DNA of 64,000 bases, taken from JADKAV01 sp963769435 (lineage in GTDB: Bacteria; Actinomycetota; Actinomycetes; S36-B12; UBA10799). Below, piece by piece: positions 1 to 9,216 of the stretch. Within the stretch, counting starts at the first letter, position 1. Each line of letters starts with the position of its first letter. A program made the position numbers and the translations under genes. The notes beneath the pieces were generated by a model. The model was not told the DNA's origin. It saw nothing but the letters and a program-made list of their open reading frames with translations, and ran no database searches. The stretch is taken from assembly GCA_963769435.1 (NCBI GenBank), contig CAVYLN010000002.1, positions 1,054,001 to 1,118,000 of the forward strand. Reading direction: 5' to 3'.

Positions 1-411
1 GGTCGTGTACACGACTTCCTGGGCGGGCAGGCTGAAGGCCGCGGATGTGAATCCGCTTCCGGCAGCACCCCGCTCCCAGACCGAGATCTGCACCGCCCAG
101 TCCGCCCGGCCCTGGCTGTACTCACTCGTGCCGTCAAGCGGGTCGATGATCCATACCCGGGCCGCACCGTCGCGGTCGTTGGAGTCCTTCGCCTCCTCCG
201 AAAGGACCGCGTCCGAGGGGCGTTCCCGGAGCAGCCGTTCGGCCAGGAAACTCTGGCTCGCCGCGTCCGCCGCGTCCTTGAGTTCCTTGCGGCGGACCTT
301 GTCCCCCGCATCGACCGGGCCGAAGTCCGCACGCAGGTCCAGCAGCAATCGCCCCGCGGACAGCGAGAGTTCCTTGGCCAGGGCGGCGTCGGCGCTCAGA
401 TGGGTGGTCAT
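1..411 (-). CDS. cysQ: CysQ-like 3'(2'),5'-bisphosphate nucleotidase, C-terminus outside window
   Basis: This is an inositol-monophosphatase-fold enzyme that likely removes the 3'-phosphate of PAP/PAPS in sulfur assimilation, or acts on inositol phosphates. The reading frame from the ATG at 411 gives about 137 residues before the window edge. It contains the metal-binding segment VLSEEAKD and the family signature WIIDPLDGTSEY, where the Asp-Pro-Leu-Asp-Gly run binds Mg2+. The rest of the fold is missing because the window begins inside the gene. It lies 9 bases downstream of pth on the same strand, so co-transcription is likely. CysQ rather than SuhB is preferred because of the SEEAKD and GTSEY wording, but substrate specificity cannot be proven from a fragment. 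Confidence 0.8.
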   Translation of the reverse strand, partial: MTTHLSADAALAKELSLSAGRLLLDLRADFGPVDAGDKVRRKELKDAADAASQSFLAERLLRERPSDAVLSEEAKDSNDRDGAARVWIIDPLDGTSEYSQGRADWAVQISVWERGAAGSGFTSAAFSLPAQEVVYTT

Positions 412-420
412 AGGAGTTTC

Positions 421-1002
421 CTATCGGTTGAAGCGGGTTTGCGTCGCATCGAGTCCGTGGCGCAGCAGGTATTCGGTCGCGTCGGCGGCCTCTTCGACCA
501 TCACGGCCACCTCGGGGCGCTCGGCGGCGCGGAAGTCGGACAGAAGGTAGTCGGCTGGGTCCTGGCGCCCCGCCGGCCTGCCCACCCCGCAGCGCACCCG
601 GAAGAAGTCGCCGTGGCCCAGTGACTTCCGCAGACTCCGCAAGCCGTTGTGCCCGTTGTCCCCACCCCCGAACTTGATCCGCAACGCGCCCAATGGGATG
701 TCCAGTTCGTCGTGGATCACCACGAGTCCGTCGGCCTTCGTGAAGTCCAGCGCGGCCTTGACCGGGCCGCCGGTCTCGTTCATGTACGACCTCGATTTGA
801 GCAGGACGAGCCGACAGTGGTCAGCGGTCCCGACGAACGCGTGCCCCTCGGCGGCGTCCGCATGAGCCCGCCGGTGCCGCGCGAACTGCAGACCGAGGCG
901 TCCGGCCAGCACGTCCACGACCAGGTAACCGACGTTGTGGCGAGTGCGTTCGTACTCGCGGCCCGGGTTGCCGAGCCCGACGATCACCCAGGTGTCGGTC
1001 AC
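421..1002 (-). CDS. pth: Peptidyl-tRNA hydrolase
   Basis: Pth releases tRNA from peptidyl-tRNAs that drop off the ribosome. The 193-residue length is normal. The N-terminus has the GLGNPGREYERTRHNVGY signature with the catalytic His near residue 22, and VIHDELDIPLG carries the conserved Asp near residue 95. The start overlaps the stop of rplY by 4 bases, indicating translational coupling. The rplY-pth pair is standard in actinobacteria. Confidence 0.96.
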   Translation of the reverse strand: MTDTWVIVGLGNPGREYERTRHNVGYLVVDVLAGRLGLQFARHRRAHADAAEGHAFVGTADHCRLVLLKSRSYMNETGGPVKAALDFTKADGLVVIHDELDIPLGALRIKFGGGDNGHNGLRSLRKSLGHGDFFRVRCGVGRPAGRQDPADYLLSDFRAAERPEVAVMVEEAADATEYLLRHGLDATQTRFNR

Positions 1003-1595
1003 TCGTCGCCGGAGGTCTCGCCGCCCCCAGCAGCGTCGCCAGCAGCGCCTTCCTCGGCCCCTTCGGTCACCCCAGCGGCCTCGGCGGCGTCCTCAGCGGC
1101 CGCAGCAGCGGCGGCGGCTTCGGCCTGAGCCTTCAACTCCGCCTGCAGGCGTTCGACCGCGGCGTCGATGACGTTCTCGGGGTCGGCCCCATCGGAGAGC
1201 ATCTCGCTGACGATCTCGGACAGTGCGATCGGGTCGAGCTCCATCTCGGCAGCCACGGCCTCGGCCTTCGACATGACCTCCGCCTCGACCTGGCGTGCGC
1301 GCAGAGCCGCGCGGTCCAGCGTGATGAGGTCGAGGTGCTTCAGCGACAGCCGCACGGGGTCGCGCTGGATGTCACGCGGGGCCGTCGGAAGCACGTCGCC
1401 GTCGATGTCGATCTCAAGGATGACCTTGGTCTGCTTCAGAGCCTGACTCAGGGCGTGGTCGTCGAGGCTGATGTGACGCGGGGGTGCACCATCGCCATAC
1501 AGGACCGCGGGCACCAGCCCGTCACGGCGCAAGCGGCGTGCAGCACCCTTGCCGAAGTCGGTGCGCGCGTGTGCGGTCAGTCGGATCTCTGCCAT
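999..1595 (-). CDS. rplY: 50S ribosomal protein L25 / general stress protein Ctc
   Basis: L25/TL5/Ctc binds 5S rRNA in the large ribosomal subunit. The protein has 198 residues. The N-terminal L25 domain (about residues 4-90) begins AEIRLTAHARTDFGKGAAR and contains the PAVLYGDG strand, followed by the TL5 C-terminal beta domain. The last 45 residues are a low-complexity Ala/Glu/Gly tail, which is common in actinobacterial L25. It overlaps pth by 4 bases. A 388-base gap with inverted repeats separates it from prs upstream. Confidence 0.95.
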   Translation of the reverse strand: MAEIRLTAHARTDFGKGAARRLRRDGLVPAVLYGDGAPPRHISLDDHALSQALKQTKVILEIDIDGDVLPTAPRDIQRDPVRLSLKHLDLITLDRAALRARQVEAEVMSKAEAVAAEMELDPIALSEIVSEMLSDGADPENVIDAAVERLQAELKAQAEAAAAAAAAEDAAEAAGVTEGAEEGAAGDAAGGGETSGDE

Positions 1596-1733
1596 GTGTA
1601 CTCCCGGTTGATGAACATGCGACCGGAAGGGCTCGTCGATAACGGGGCCGGATGGCCACCCTCGCCGGGTCTGGGCCCCAGTGTACCTGGGCGATCATCG
1701 GCCGGTCGATGCGGTGGTGTGCTCCACGCGCCG

Positions 1734-1946
1734 CCTCCAAGTTCGCGCGGAGCACCGCGAAGGCGGCGAGAACTTGGAGGGGCAAACCCCTACATTCAGC
1801 CCATAACGGCCACTGAATCCTCCAACTCTGCGCGAACAAAGGAAGCACACATCACCTGTCCGCGGGAAGTTGGAGGCGAGGCGAGGCCGCCGCCTCGCAG
1901 CGAGACGCTGGGTGGGCGTTCGGCCGCACCCGCGGGAGGTTGGAGG
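1734..1946. repeat. Intergenic inverted-repeat element A, five units
   Basis: The 388-base gap 1596-1983 between rplY and prs has no convincing gene. It holds five copies of a roughly 16-base unit with consensus CCTCCAASTYCNCGCG. Plus-orientation copies start at 1734 and 1819; minus-orientation copies end at 1780, 1876 and 1946. Units 1 and 2 form an 11-base perfect inverted repeat (1734-1744 with 1770-1780). Units 3 and 4 also face each other. There is no T-run after any hairpin, so a simple terminator is unlikely. It resembles three other intergenic elements in this window in design but not in unit sequence. Confidence 0.7.
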
Positions 1947-1983
1947 CAGTGGGAACGGCGCCGACGTGACCCCGTCCCGCCGA

Positions 1984-2957
1984 CTACCCCTCGAACAGGC
2001 TGGTCACCGAGCCGTCGGTGAACACCTCGGAGATGGCGCGGGCGATCAGTGGCGCGATGGGCAGCACGGTCAACTTGTCGAAGCGGCGCTCACTGGGGAT
2101 GGGCAGAGTGTCCGTGACGATCACCTCGGTGATCCGCGAGTTCTTCAGCCGCTCCGTGGCCGGGTCGCTGAGGACGCCGTGGGTCGCGGTGACAACGACC
2201 TCCGCGGCGCCCTGCGTCGAACAGAGTCTCCGCCGCCTTGGTGATAGTGCCGCCGGTGTCGATCATGTCGTCCACGACCACGCACACCCGGTCCTTGACA
2301 TCACCGACGACCTCCAGAACGGAGACCTGGTTCGGGACGTTCGGGTCGCGTCGCTTGTGGATGATCGCCAGCGGGGATCCCAGGATGTCTGTCCACCGTT
2401 CCGCCACCCGGACCCGGCCCGCGTCCGGCGACACGATCGTCAGCCGTTCCCGTTCGACGTTGGCCGCGACGTACTCCGCAAGCAGTGGCAGTGCGAAGAG
2501 GTGGTCCACCGGCCCGTCGAAGAAGCCCTGGATCTGCGACGTGTGCAGGTCGACGGACATCGAGCCGGTCGGCGCCCGCCGTCGCGAACAGGTTCGCCAT
2601 GAGACGGGCGGTGATGGGCTCACGTCCCCGGTGCTTCTTGTCCTGTCGGGCATATCCGTAGAAGGGCGTCACGACGGTGATCCGCTTCGCGGAGGCGCGC
2701 TTGAGTGCATCGACCATGATCAACTGCTCCATGATCGACTTGTTGAGGGGCTCTGCGTGGGCCTGGATCACGAACGCGTCACTGCCGCGCACGCTCTCCT
2801 GGAAACGGACGAAGATCTCCCCGTTGGCGAAGTCGTAGATCTGCGCCGGCGACACCTCGCATCCCAGCTCGACCGCGATGTACTCGGCGAGTTCGGGGTG
2901 GGAACGCCCCGAGAAAAGCATCAACTTCTTCTGTGACGGAGTAATCAGTTCTGACAC
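1984..2957 (-). CDS. prs: Ribose-phosphate pyrophosphokinase (two frameshifts in this sequence)
   Basis: Prs makes phosphoribosyl pyrophosphate from ribose-5-phosphate and ATP for nucleotide, His, Trp and NAD synthesis. The frame from the ATG at 2957 reads MSELITPSQKKLMLFSGRSH and continues to GYARQDKKHRGREPITARLM. An extra base near 2561 then moves the reading to the frame with SVDLHTSQIQGFFDGP and the PRPP-binding loop VVVDDMIDTGGTITKAAETL. A second extra base near 2211 moves it to the frame ending in VTSLFEG and a TAG at 1984. With both extra bases removed the protein is about 323 residues, the normal length. Because prs is essential, sequencing error is more likely than loss. It is transcribed after glmU, 100 bases away. 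Confidence 0.93.
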
Positions 2958-3057
2958 GAGTGCCCCTCAGATGTCCAGCGCGACCTGTTCCACCACAGTA
3001 GCCGTCAAGCAGTCTCCTCAGATCCGCAAGGTCGACATTCGCGCCGGACCCGTGGGA

Positions 3058-4485
3058 TCAGGCGCCGGTGGCCTCGTCGTCCGGCCGCCCAGCCGCCTGC
3101 GCCGAGGTCGTATCGGGCCGGTTGGCCACGACCCAACCCTCAACATTGCGCTGTCTGGCGCGACCCACCGCCAGGTCGCCGGCGCCCACGTCGGAGGTGA
3201 TGACCGATCCGGCGGCTGTGTAGGCCCCATCCCCGATGGTGACCGGCGCCACGAGCATGCTGTCGGATCCCACCCGCACGTGCCGTCCGATCACGGTCCG
3301 GTGTTTGGCCACGCCGTCGTAATTCACGAATACGGTGGCCGCACCGATATTCGTGCCCTCGCCGATCTGAGCGTCGCCCACGTATGACAGGTGTGGGACC
3401 TTCGCCCCCTCCCCGACGTCGGAGTTCTTGATCTCGACGAATGCTCCCGCTTTGCTGGCGGTACGCAGCCGGGTCCCCGGCCGCAGATACGAATAGGGCC
3501 CGACAGTGGCTCCGGACCCGATCCGAGCGCCGAGGCAGTGGCTCTTGAGAACGGTCGCTGCGCCACCCACCTGGCAGTCGACCAGCGTCGTGTCCGGGCC
3601 GATCACGGCACCTCCCGCCACGGTCGTGGCGCCCAGGATCTCGGTGTTCCGACCGATGACGACATCGGGTTCCAGAACCACGTCGGCGCCAATCCAGGTG
3701 GTGGCCGGATCCTCCAGGGTGACTCCCGCCCGCATCCACCGTTCGGCCACTCGGTCGCGCAGGACCACGCCCGCCGCGGCCAGTTGGACCCGGTCGTTGA
3801 TCCCATGTATCTCGTCAGGATCGCCGGCAACGTGCGCGGCCACCGGCCGACCGGCGTCGACCAAGTACTCGACCACGTCGGTCAAGTACTCCTCCCCCTG
3901 TGCGTTGTGGCTACCGATGTTCTGCAACCCCTCGCGAAGGCCGTCGGCGTCGAACAGGTACAGCCCGCTGTTGATCTCGTCGATGGCCAGTTCGTCCTCA
4001 CTGGCGTCCTTGTGTTCGACGATCTTGCGCACGCCCCGCTCGTCGCGCACGATGCGGCCGTAGCCAGTGGGGTCGGGCAGCCGTGCGGTCAGCACCGTGG
4101 CCGAAGCACCCGAGTCCTCGTGCTGGGCTACCAGCAGCCGCAGGGTGTCGCCCGTGAGCAAGGGGGTGTCGCCGGCGAGGACCATGACGGTATCGGCGTC
4201 GCCCGGGATCTCCGGCAGTGCTTGGCGCACCGCGTCCCCGGTCCCCCGCATCGTCTCCTGGACCGCCGTGCGAGCACTCGGGTACGAGTGATCCAGGTAG
4301 GCGGCCACTGCCTCGCGCTGGTGTCCCACCACCACGACGATGTCCCCGATACCGGCCGCTGTGACGGCGCGCAGCACGTGGCCCAACAGCGGCTCCCCGG
4401 CCACCTCGTGCAGCACCTTGGCCTTGCTGGACTTCATCCGGGTGCCGAGCCCGGCGGCGAGAACGACTGCGACGGGATGTTTCAC
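3058..4485 (-). CDS. glmU: Bifunctional GlmU (GlcN-1-P acetyltransferase / UDP-GlcNAc pyrophosphorylase)
   Basis: GlmU makes UDP-GlcNAc for peptidoglycan. The GTG start at 4485 gives 475 residues. The N-terminal uridylyltransferase domain has VVLAAGLGTRMKSSKAKVLH and VLAGDTPLL. The C-terminal left-handed beta-helix starts near residue 255 and carries the acetyl-CoA and GlcN-1-P binding segments (RPGTRL, EIKNSDVG, NYDG). The open frame continues upstream of 4485, but that stretch overlaps the tRNA-Gln gene and cannot be coding. It is followed by prs, the usual actinobacterial glmU-prs order. Confidence 0.97.
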   Translation of the reverse strand: MKHPVAVVLAAGLGTRMKSSKAKVLHEVAGEPLLGHVLRAVTAAGIGDIVVVVGHQREAVAAYLDHSYPSARTAVQETMRGTGDAVRQALPEIPGDADTVMVLAGDTPLLTGDTLRLLVAQHEDSGASATVLTARLPDPTGYGRIVRDERGVRKIVEHKDASEDELAIDEINSGLYLFDADGLREGLQNIGSHNAQGEEYLTDVVEYLVDAGRPVAAHVAGDPDEIHGINDRVQLAAAGVVLRDRVAERWMRAGVTLEDPATTWIGADVVLEPDVVIGRNTEILGATTVAGGAVIGPDTTLVDCQVGGAATVLKSHCLGARIGSGATVGPYSYLRPGTRLRTASKAGAFVEIKNSDVGEGAKVPHLSYVGDAQIGEGTNIGAATVFVNYDGVAKHRTVIGRHVRVGSDSMLVAPVTIGDGAYTAAGSVITSDVGAGDLAVGRARQRNVEGWVVANRPDTTSAQAAGRPDDEATGA

Positions 4486-4605
4486 ACGCCGTACCCTATC
4501 GGCCGTCACGACTCCCCCGCCCGGATTGCTGACACCCCCACCCGCGCAGACGAGTGCGCCCGCTGTGCGGGCCCCCCACATCCAACGATCTGGGCGATCA
4601 GCAAG

Positions 4606-4677
4606 CTCCCCGCCGAGGACTCGAACCTCGAATGCTTGGACCAAAACCAAGAGTGTTGCCGATTACACCAACGGGGA
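4606..4677 (-). tRNA. tRNA-Gln (UUG)
   Basis: The minus strand folds as a full cloverleaf of 72 bases: acceptor TCCCCGT pairs with GCGGGGA, the anticodon stem CTTGG/CCAAG holds loop TTTTGGT with anticodon TTG, and the T-arm contains GGTTCGAGTCC. No CCA is encoded. It lies between glmU and ispE on the same strand. Confidence 0.95.
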
Positions 4678-4738
4678 TCGGCGTTGCTGGATCGATGCGA
4701 CCAAGGGTAGCGCGGGTGGCGACGTGCGACGACAAGCC

Positions 4739-5656
4739 CTAATCCCCGGCTCGCACGATCCGCGCCCCGGGCACCGGGCCCGTGGCGATCTTCGCGCTGC
4801 GGCACAGACCGGTGCCGCTGAGACCCACCGCCAACTCCATGGCGTGTTCGGCGTCCTTGGCCAGGAAGACACATGTGGGACCACTGCCGCTGACCATGGC
4901 ACCCAGGGCACCGTAGTCGATCCCCGCCTCCAGCAGCAGGTCGAGTTCGGGACGCATGGCGATGGCGGCCGGCTGCAGATCGTTGTGCAGCAGCGCGCCG
5001 ACCGCCTCGTGATCACCACGGCGCAGGGCAGCCATCAACGCGTGGGGCACCGAGGGAGCGGGCACATCGCGGGTTGCGTTGAGCCGGTCGAAGGTCGCAT
5101 ACACCTCCGGAGTCGACAGCGAGGAGAACGACGTCGCAACCACCCAGACGAACGTCCCGGTCGTCAGCACCGGCGTCAGCACCTCTCCGCGGGACGCGCC
5201 CATCGCTGTGCCTCCGTGCAGACCGAACGGCACGTCCGAACCGAGTCTGGCGGCGATCTCGGACAGTTTGCCCTGACCGAGCCCGAGGTCCCAGATGGCG
5301 TTGCATGCGACCAGAGCGGCGGCGGCGTCGCTGGAACCGCCGGCCATGCCCCCGGCGACGGGAATGGTCTTGGTCAGCGTGAGCCGGACTCCCCCGGGCA
5401 CCTCGAACTCCGTCTTGAGCAGTCGCGCGGCCTTGACCGCCAGGTTGGAGGACCCCTTGGGGACGCGGCCGCTGCCGGGGGCCACGTGCAGGCGCACCGT
5501 CGTGCCCTCGGCCACCGCATCCACATGGTCGGTCATGTCGAGGGCCTGGAACACCGTGGCAAGTTCGTGGTAGCCGTCCTCGCGCAGCGCTCCGACTCCC
5601 AGGTAGAGATTGATCTTCGCCGGGGATTCCACACTGACAGACGACTGGACCGCCAC
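4739..5656 (-). CDS. ispE: 4-diphosphocytidyl-2-C-methyl-D-erythritol kinase
   Basis: IspE is the ATP-dependent kinase of the methylerythritol phosphate isoprenoid pathway. The 305-residue protein begins with the substrate-binding motif SPAKINLYLGVG and has the GHMP-kinase ATP loop PVAGGMAGGSSDAAAAL near residues 105-121. The C-terminal GHMP motif VSGSGPTCVFLA is present near residue 265. Only 2 bases separate its start (5656) from the rsmA stop (5659), matching the conserved rsmA-ispE pair of actinobacteria. Confidence 0.96.
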   Translation of the reverse strand: MAVQSSVSVESPAKINLYLGVGALREDGYHELATVFQALDMTDHVDAVAEGTTVRLHVAPGSGRVPKGSSNLAVKAARLLKTEFEVPGGVRLTLTKTIPVAGGMAGGSSDAAAALVACNAIWDLGLGQGKLSEIAARLGSDVPFGLHGGTAMGASRGEVLTPVLTTGTFVWVVATSFSSLSTPEVYATFDRLNATRDVPAPSVPHALMAALRRGDHEAVGALLHNDLQPAAIAMRPELDLLLEAGIDYGALGAMVSGSGPTCVFLAKDAEHAMELAVGLSGTGLCRSAKIATGPVPGARIVRAGD

Positions 5657-5658
5657 GG

Positions 5659-6510
5659 CTACAGGCTAGGGGGCCGCGCCTCCGACTTCGCGCTGGCGAG
5701 CGCCAGGAAGTCCTCCACCCCGAGTGCCTCACCGCGCAGATCCGGATCGATGCCCGCCTCCTGCAGCAGTTCGATGGCACGCGACGGCTCGGCCCAGCGA
5801 CGCAGGGCGCTCCGCAGCATCTTGCGCCGCTGGGAGAATGCGGCGTCCACGGCGGCAAACGTCTGGCCGCGCAGCGTGGGATGTGCTTCAGGGTGGCGGG
5901 TGAACCCGACAAGTCCCGATTGCACGTTCGGAGCGGGCCAGAAGACCTCCGGCCCCACCTTCCCCACCCACCGCGCGGTCGCCCACCACGCCAGCTTCAC
6001 CGACGGCACTCCGTACTCCCGCGACCCGGGAACAGCGGTCAATCGCCGCGCGACCTCGGCCTGAACCATGATCACGCCCGAGTTGATGGTCGGGAAGCGC
6101 TCGAGGACGTTCAGCAGGATGGGTACGCCGGTGTTGTAGGGGAGGTTCGCGACGAACACGGTCGGCTCCCATTCCAGTTCACGCAGCGTGACAGCGTCCT
6201 CGCAGCGGACATGAAGCCGACCAGCCGCGTCGGGGTCGAGTTCCCGGACCGTGCGTGGCAGGCGCCCCGCGAGGCGTTCGTCGATCTCGACAGCCTCCAC
6301 GCGTGCCCCGGTCTCCAGCAATGCCAGCGTCAACGAGCCAAGGCCCGGCCCCACCTCCAGCGCCACGTCCTCCGGGCCGACCCCTGCGAGTGAGGCGATG
6401 CGGCGCACCGTGTTGGCATCGATCACGAAGTTCTGCCCGAGCCGTTTCGTGGGATGCAGATCGAGTTCCTGCGCGAGTTCACGGATCCGCACCGGACCCA
6501 GTCCGGCCAT
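5659..6510 (-). CDS. rsmA: 16S rRNA dimethyladenosine transferase RsmA/KsgA
   Basis: RsmA dimethylates two adjacent adenines near the 3' end of 16S rRNA late in 30S assembly. The ATG at 6510 overlaps the tatD stop by one base (TGATG) and gives 283 residues, so it is preferred over an upstream ATG at 6558 that would extend into tatD. Motifs are HPTKRLGQNFVID, the SAM loop EVGPGLGSLTLALL, and the catalytic NLPYN. In M. tuberculosis rpfB lies between tatD and ksgA; here the two genes touch and no rpfB is present. Confidence 0.95.
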   Translation of the reverse strand: MAGLGPVRIRELAQELDLHPTKRLGQNFVIDANTVRRIASLAGVGPEDVALEVGPGLGSLTLALLETGARVEAVEIDERLAGRLPRTVRELDPDAAGRLHVRCEDAVTLRELEWEPTVFVANLPYNTGVPILLNVLERFPTINSGVIMVQAEVARRLTAVPGSREYGVPSVKLAWWATARWVGKVGPEVFWPAPNVQSGLVGFTRHPEAHPTLRGQTFAAVDAAFSQRRKMLRSALRRWAEPSRAIELLQEAGIDPDLRGEALGVEDFLALASAKSEARPPSL

Positions 6511-7367
6511 CAGAAGGCGCCGAACGCCTCGAAGGTGTTCGATCGCACCGTCTGGCACAACTCGTCCAGGTCGATCGACAGGTGGGAGGCCATCACACGC
6601 ATGGTCAGAGGGATCAGATAGGAGGCGTTGGGCTGTCCGCGGTGCGGCACCGGCGCGAGGAACGGCGCGTCGGTCTCAACGAGCAACCGATCGCGTGGGA
6701 CCACCGGCAGGGCTTCCCGCAGCGCCTGCGCGTTCTTGAAGGTGACCACCCCTGCGAACGAGCAGTACCACCCGCGCCGGGCCACCTCCTGCGCGAAGGC
6801 GGCATCACCGCTGAAGCAGTGCATCACCACCCGGTCGGGCGCACCTTCGTCGTCCAGCACACGCAGGATGTCGGCGTGTGCGTCCCGGTCGTGGACGACC
6901 AACGTCTTGCCGAGGTCCTTCGCGAGGCCCACGTGCCTGCGGAACGTTTCCTCCTGGACGCCGCGGCCCGCCGGGTCGGTGCGGAAGAAGTCCATTCCCG
7001 TCTCGCCGATGGCCACCACCCGATCGTCTGTGGCCAGCACGGAGATCTCCCGCCAATCCGCCTCAAGCCGCTCTGGTCCCTGCTCGGCGTGGATCCGGGG
7101 AGCCTCGTTGGGGTGCAGCGCCACCGCGGCCACGACCCTGGGCCAGTCGTGAGCGATATTCACGGCCTCGCGGGAACTGGCGACGTCGACGCCGACCTGG
7201 ACGACCGCGTCGATTCCGACCGCCTCGGCCGCGGCAAGTGCCGTATCCACCGCCAGGCCGGGTTCACCGTCGCGACCCGCAGCACCGATGTCCAGGTGGC
7301 AGTGGCTGTCCACGACCGGGCTCGGCAGGGGTTCCGGCAGAGGCGGGTAGCCCGTGGGCAGGCTCAC
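6510..7367 (-). CDS. tatD: TatD family metal-dependent hydrolase (DNase)
   Basis: TatD proteins are TIM-barrel metallohydrolases with 3'-5' DNase activity. The GTG at 7367 overlaps the metG stop by 4 bases (GTGA) and gives 285 residues. Metal-binding landmarks are DSHCHLD near residue 20, AIGETGMDF, VVHDRDAHAD, MHCFSGD and LVETDAPFLAP. It sits in the conserved metG-tatD-rsmA-ispE operon. Confidence 0.93.
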   Translation of the reverse strand: MSLPTGYPPLPEPLPSPVVDSHCHLDIGAAGRDGEPGLAVDTALAAAEAVGIDAVVQVGVDVASSREAVNIAHDWPRVVAAVALHPNEAPRIHAEQGPERLEADWREISVLATDDRVVAIGETGMDFFRTDPAGRGVQEETFRRHVGLAKDLGKTLVVHDRDAHADILRVLDDEGAPDRVVMHCFSGDAAFAQEVARRGWYCSFAGVVTFKNAQALREALPVVPRDRLLVETDAPFLAPVPHRGQPNASYLIPLTMRVMASHLSIDLDELCQTVRSNTFEAFGAF

Positions 7368-8902
7368 GGCTGTTCCAGGCGGGGGAACAGCGCCTCGCCC
7401 TTGGTCACCACACTGCCCGGGGCGAGTTGACCCCACCGTCCGACCTCCAGCACCGACTGTTGCGACAGATCGTCGGCAGCACCCAGGCTTTCCCACATCA
7501 GTTCGGTCGCCCTGGGCATCACCGGGTGGTAGAGCACAGCGATGGCTCGCAGCGACTCGCAGATCGTGTAGAGCACCGTGTCCAGGCGCCCCGCCTGCTG
7601 CTCGTCCTTGGCCAGCACCCACGGCTGCTGCTCAGTCACGTAGACGTTGACCGCATCCACGAACTCCTTGATCGCCACGATCCCGGCGCTGAAATCGAGC
7701 CTGCCCATGGCCGCATCGGCGTTCTCGGCGGTGGCGACCAACAGTTCCTGCAGGGCCAGATCCGCGTTGGCGTACGCGGCGGGTGCCGGCAGCACTCCTT
7801 CCCGGTAGCGCACCACCATGGCGGTCGCCCGCGACGCGAGGTTGCCCAGACCATTGGCGAGTTCGGCCGTGTAGCGGGCCGCCATGTCCTCCCACGAGAA
7901 GGACCCGTCCTGGCCGAACGCGATCGCGCGCAGGAAGTAATAGCGGAAGGCATCCGCGCCGAAGTCGTCAGTGATGCTCTCCGGCGAGATCCCGGTGAGT
8001 TTGCTCTTGCTCATCTTCTCGCCACCGACGAGCAGCCACCCGTGCGCGAACACCTTCTTGGGCAGCGGCAACCCGGCGGCCATCAACATCGCGGGCCAGT
8101 AGACCGCATGGAACCGCAGGATGTCCTTGCCCACCAGGTGCACGTCTGCCGGCCAGATCGAGTCGAACCTCTCCTGGTCGTCGCCGTATCCGATGGCGGT
8201 CACGTAGTTGAGCAGGGCGTCGAACCAGACGTAGACCACCTGCTTCTCATCCCAGGGCAGGGAGACGCCCCACCCCACGCTCGACCGCGACATCGAGATG
8301 TCCTCGAGCCCGCCCTTGATGAACGAGACCACCTCGTTGTACGCACTTCTGGGCTCAACCGCCGACGGATGGCGTTCATAGTGCTCGAGCAGCGCGTCCT
8401 GGAACTGGGCGAGGCTGAAGAAGTAGTTCGACTCGTGCAGCATCTCGACCGGACGGTCGTGGATCGGGCACTTGCCGTCGATCAGGTCACCGGGGCGCTT
8501 GAACTCCTCACACCCCACGCAGTACGGACCTTCGAAGTCCGCCTCGTACACATGGCCGTTGGCCCGCAGGGTCTCCCAGAACTTGCGGACCCCCTTGCGG
8601 TGCCGGTCGCTGGTGGTCCGGATGAAGTCGTCGTTGGCAGCCTCGATGGTGTTGAGTACGGGTTTCCATGATTGCTCGACGAGTTTGTCGCACCAGTCCT
8701 GCGGCTCCATCCCGTTGTCCCGGGCGGTGCGCTCCACCTTCGTCCCATGCTCGTCGGTCCCGGTGAGGTAGAACACGGGTTCCTGGCGCTGGCGGTGCCA
8801 GCGGGTCAGCACATCGCCGGCCACGGTGGTGTAGGCATGGCCGATGTGTGGCGCGTCGTTGACGTAGTAGATGGGCGTCGTGACGTAGAACGCCTTGGTC
8901 AT
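7364..8902 (-). CDS. metG: Methionyl-tRNA synthetase
   Basis: MetG charges tRNA-Met. The 512-residue protein has the class I HIGH motif as PHIGHAYTT near residue 20. The zinc/connective-peptide cysteines appear in YCVGCEEF and GKCPIHD, and the KMSKS loop is GGEKMSKSKLTGISPE. It lacks the C-terminal EMAP/tRNA-binding domain found in longer MetG forms, which is usual for actinobacteria. It is first in the metG-tatD-rsmA-ispE run. Confidence 0.97.
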   Translation of the reverse strand: MTKAFYVTTPIYYVNDAPHIGHAYTTVAGDVLTRWHRQRQEPVFYLTGTDEHGTKVERTARDNGMEPQDWCDKLVEQSWKPVLNTIEAANDDFIRTTSDRHRKGVRKFWETLRANGHVYEADFEGPYCVGCEEFKRPGDLIDGKCPIHDRPVEMLHESNYFFSLAQFQDALLEHYERHPSAVEPRSAYNEVVSFIKGGLEDISMSRSSVGWGVSLPWDEKQVVYVWFDALLNYVTAIGYGDDQERFDSIWPADVHLVGKDILRFHAVYWPAMLMAAGLPLPKKVFAHGWLLVGGEKMSKSKLTGISPESITDDFGADAFRYYFLRAIAFGQDGSFSWEDMAARYTAELANGLGNLASRATAMVVRYREGVLPAPAAYANADLALQELLVATAENADAAMGRLDFSAGIVAIKEFVDAVNVYVTEQQPWVLAKDEQQAGRLDTVLYTICESLRAIAVLYHPVMPRATELMWESLGAADDLSQQSVLEVGRWGQLAPGSVVTKGEALFPRLEQP

Positions 8903-8981
8903 GTGGATTCTCCCGGATGGACTCCGTCCAGTCTAGGAGCCACGGGCCCGGGACTCGCCCGCGCGTACTCAGGCTGGAATC

Positions 8982-9195
8982 ATGAAGGTCCTCGCGTCAG
9001 CCGCACTGCTGACCCTCGTGCCCGCCCCGGCGCTGGCCACGCCCGAGGTGACCAACGAGGGCATCGGGTCGCTCAAGGTGGGCATGTTGGCCACGCAGGC
9101 CCGAGATGCCGGGTGGATCAAGCGTGGGGCGACCGGGTGCACGTCCGCGACCCGCAAAGGGGTGCGGACCGGCGACAAGCGAGTTCGAGTGCTGA
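8982..9195 (+). CDS. Small putative secreted protein, probably truncated and frameshifted
   Basis: An ATG at 8982 opens a frame with a clear signal peptide (MKVLASAALLTLVPAPALA). A segment GIGSLKVGMLATQARDAGW follows, resembling a short domain I associate with small actinobacterial secreted proteins. The frame as read stays open past 9300 but becomes Arg/Pro-rich and runs into the rsmI gene. If one extra base lies in 9140-9180, the frame ends at a TGA at 9193-9195, giving about 70 residues. I recognise no function. It faces rsmI, and inverted-repeat element B begins 22 bases after the proposed stop. Confidence 0.4.
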
Positions 9196-9216
9196 GGCCG
9201 ACCGCGCAAGCCCCCA

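Noticed and set aside
5..550. Plus-strand reading frames over cysQ and pth
   Set aside because: They are Ser/Arg-rich shadows of well-conserved minus-strand genes.
1984..2957. Calling prs and other broken genes pseudogenes
   Set aside because: Conserved sequence continues intact across each single-base change, and several of these genes are essential or operon-embedded, so error is the better explanation.
4486..4650. N-terminal extension of glmU to an ATG at 4650
   Set aside because: It would translate the tRNA-Gln gene in antisense; the GTG at 4485 begins exactly at the conserved GlmU N-terminus.
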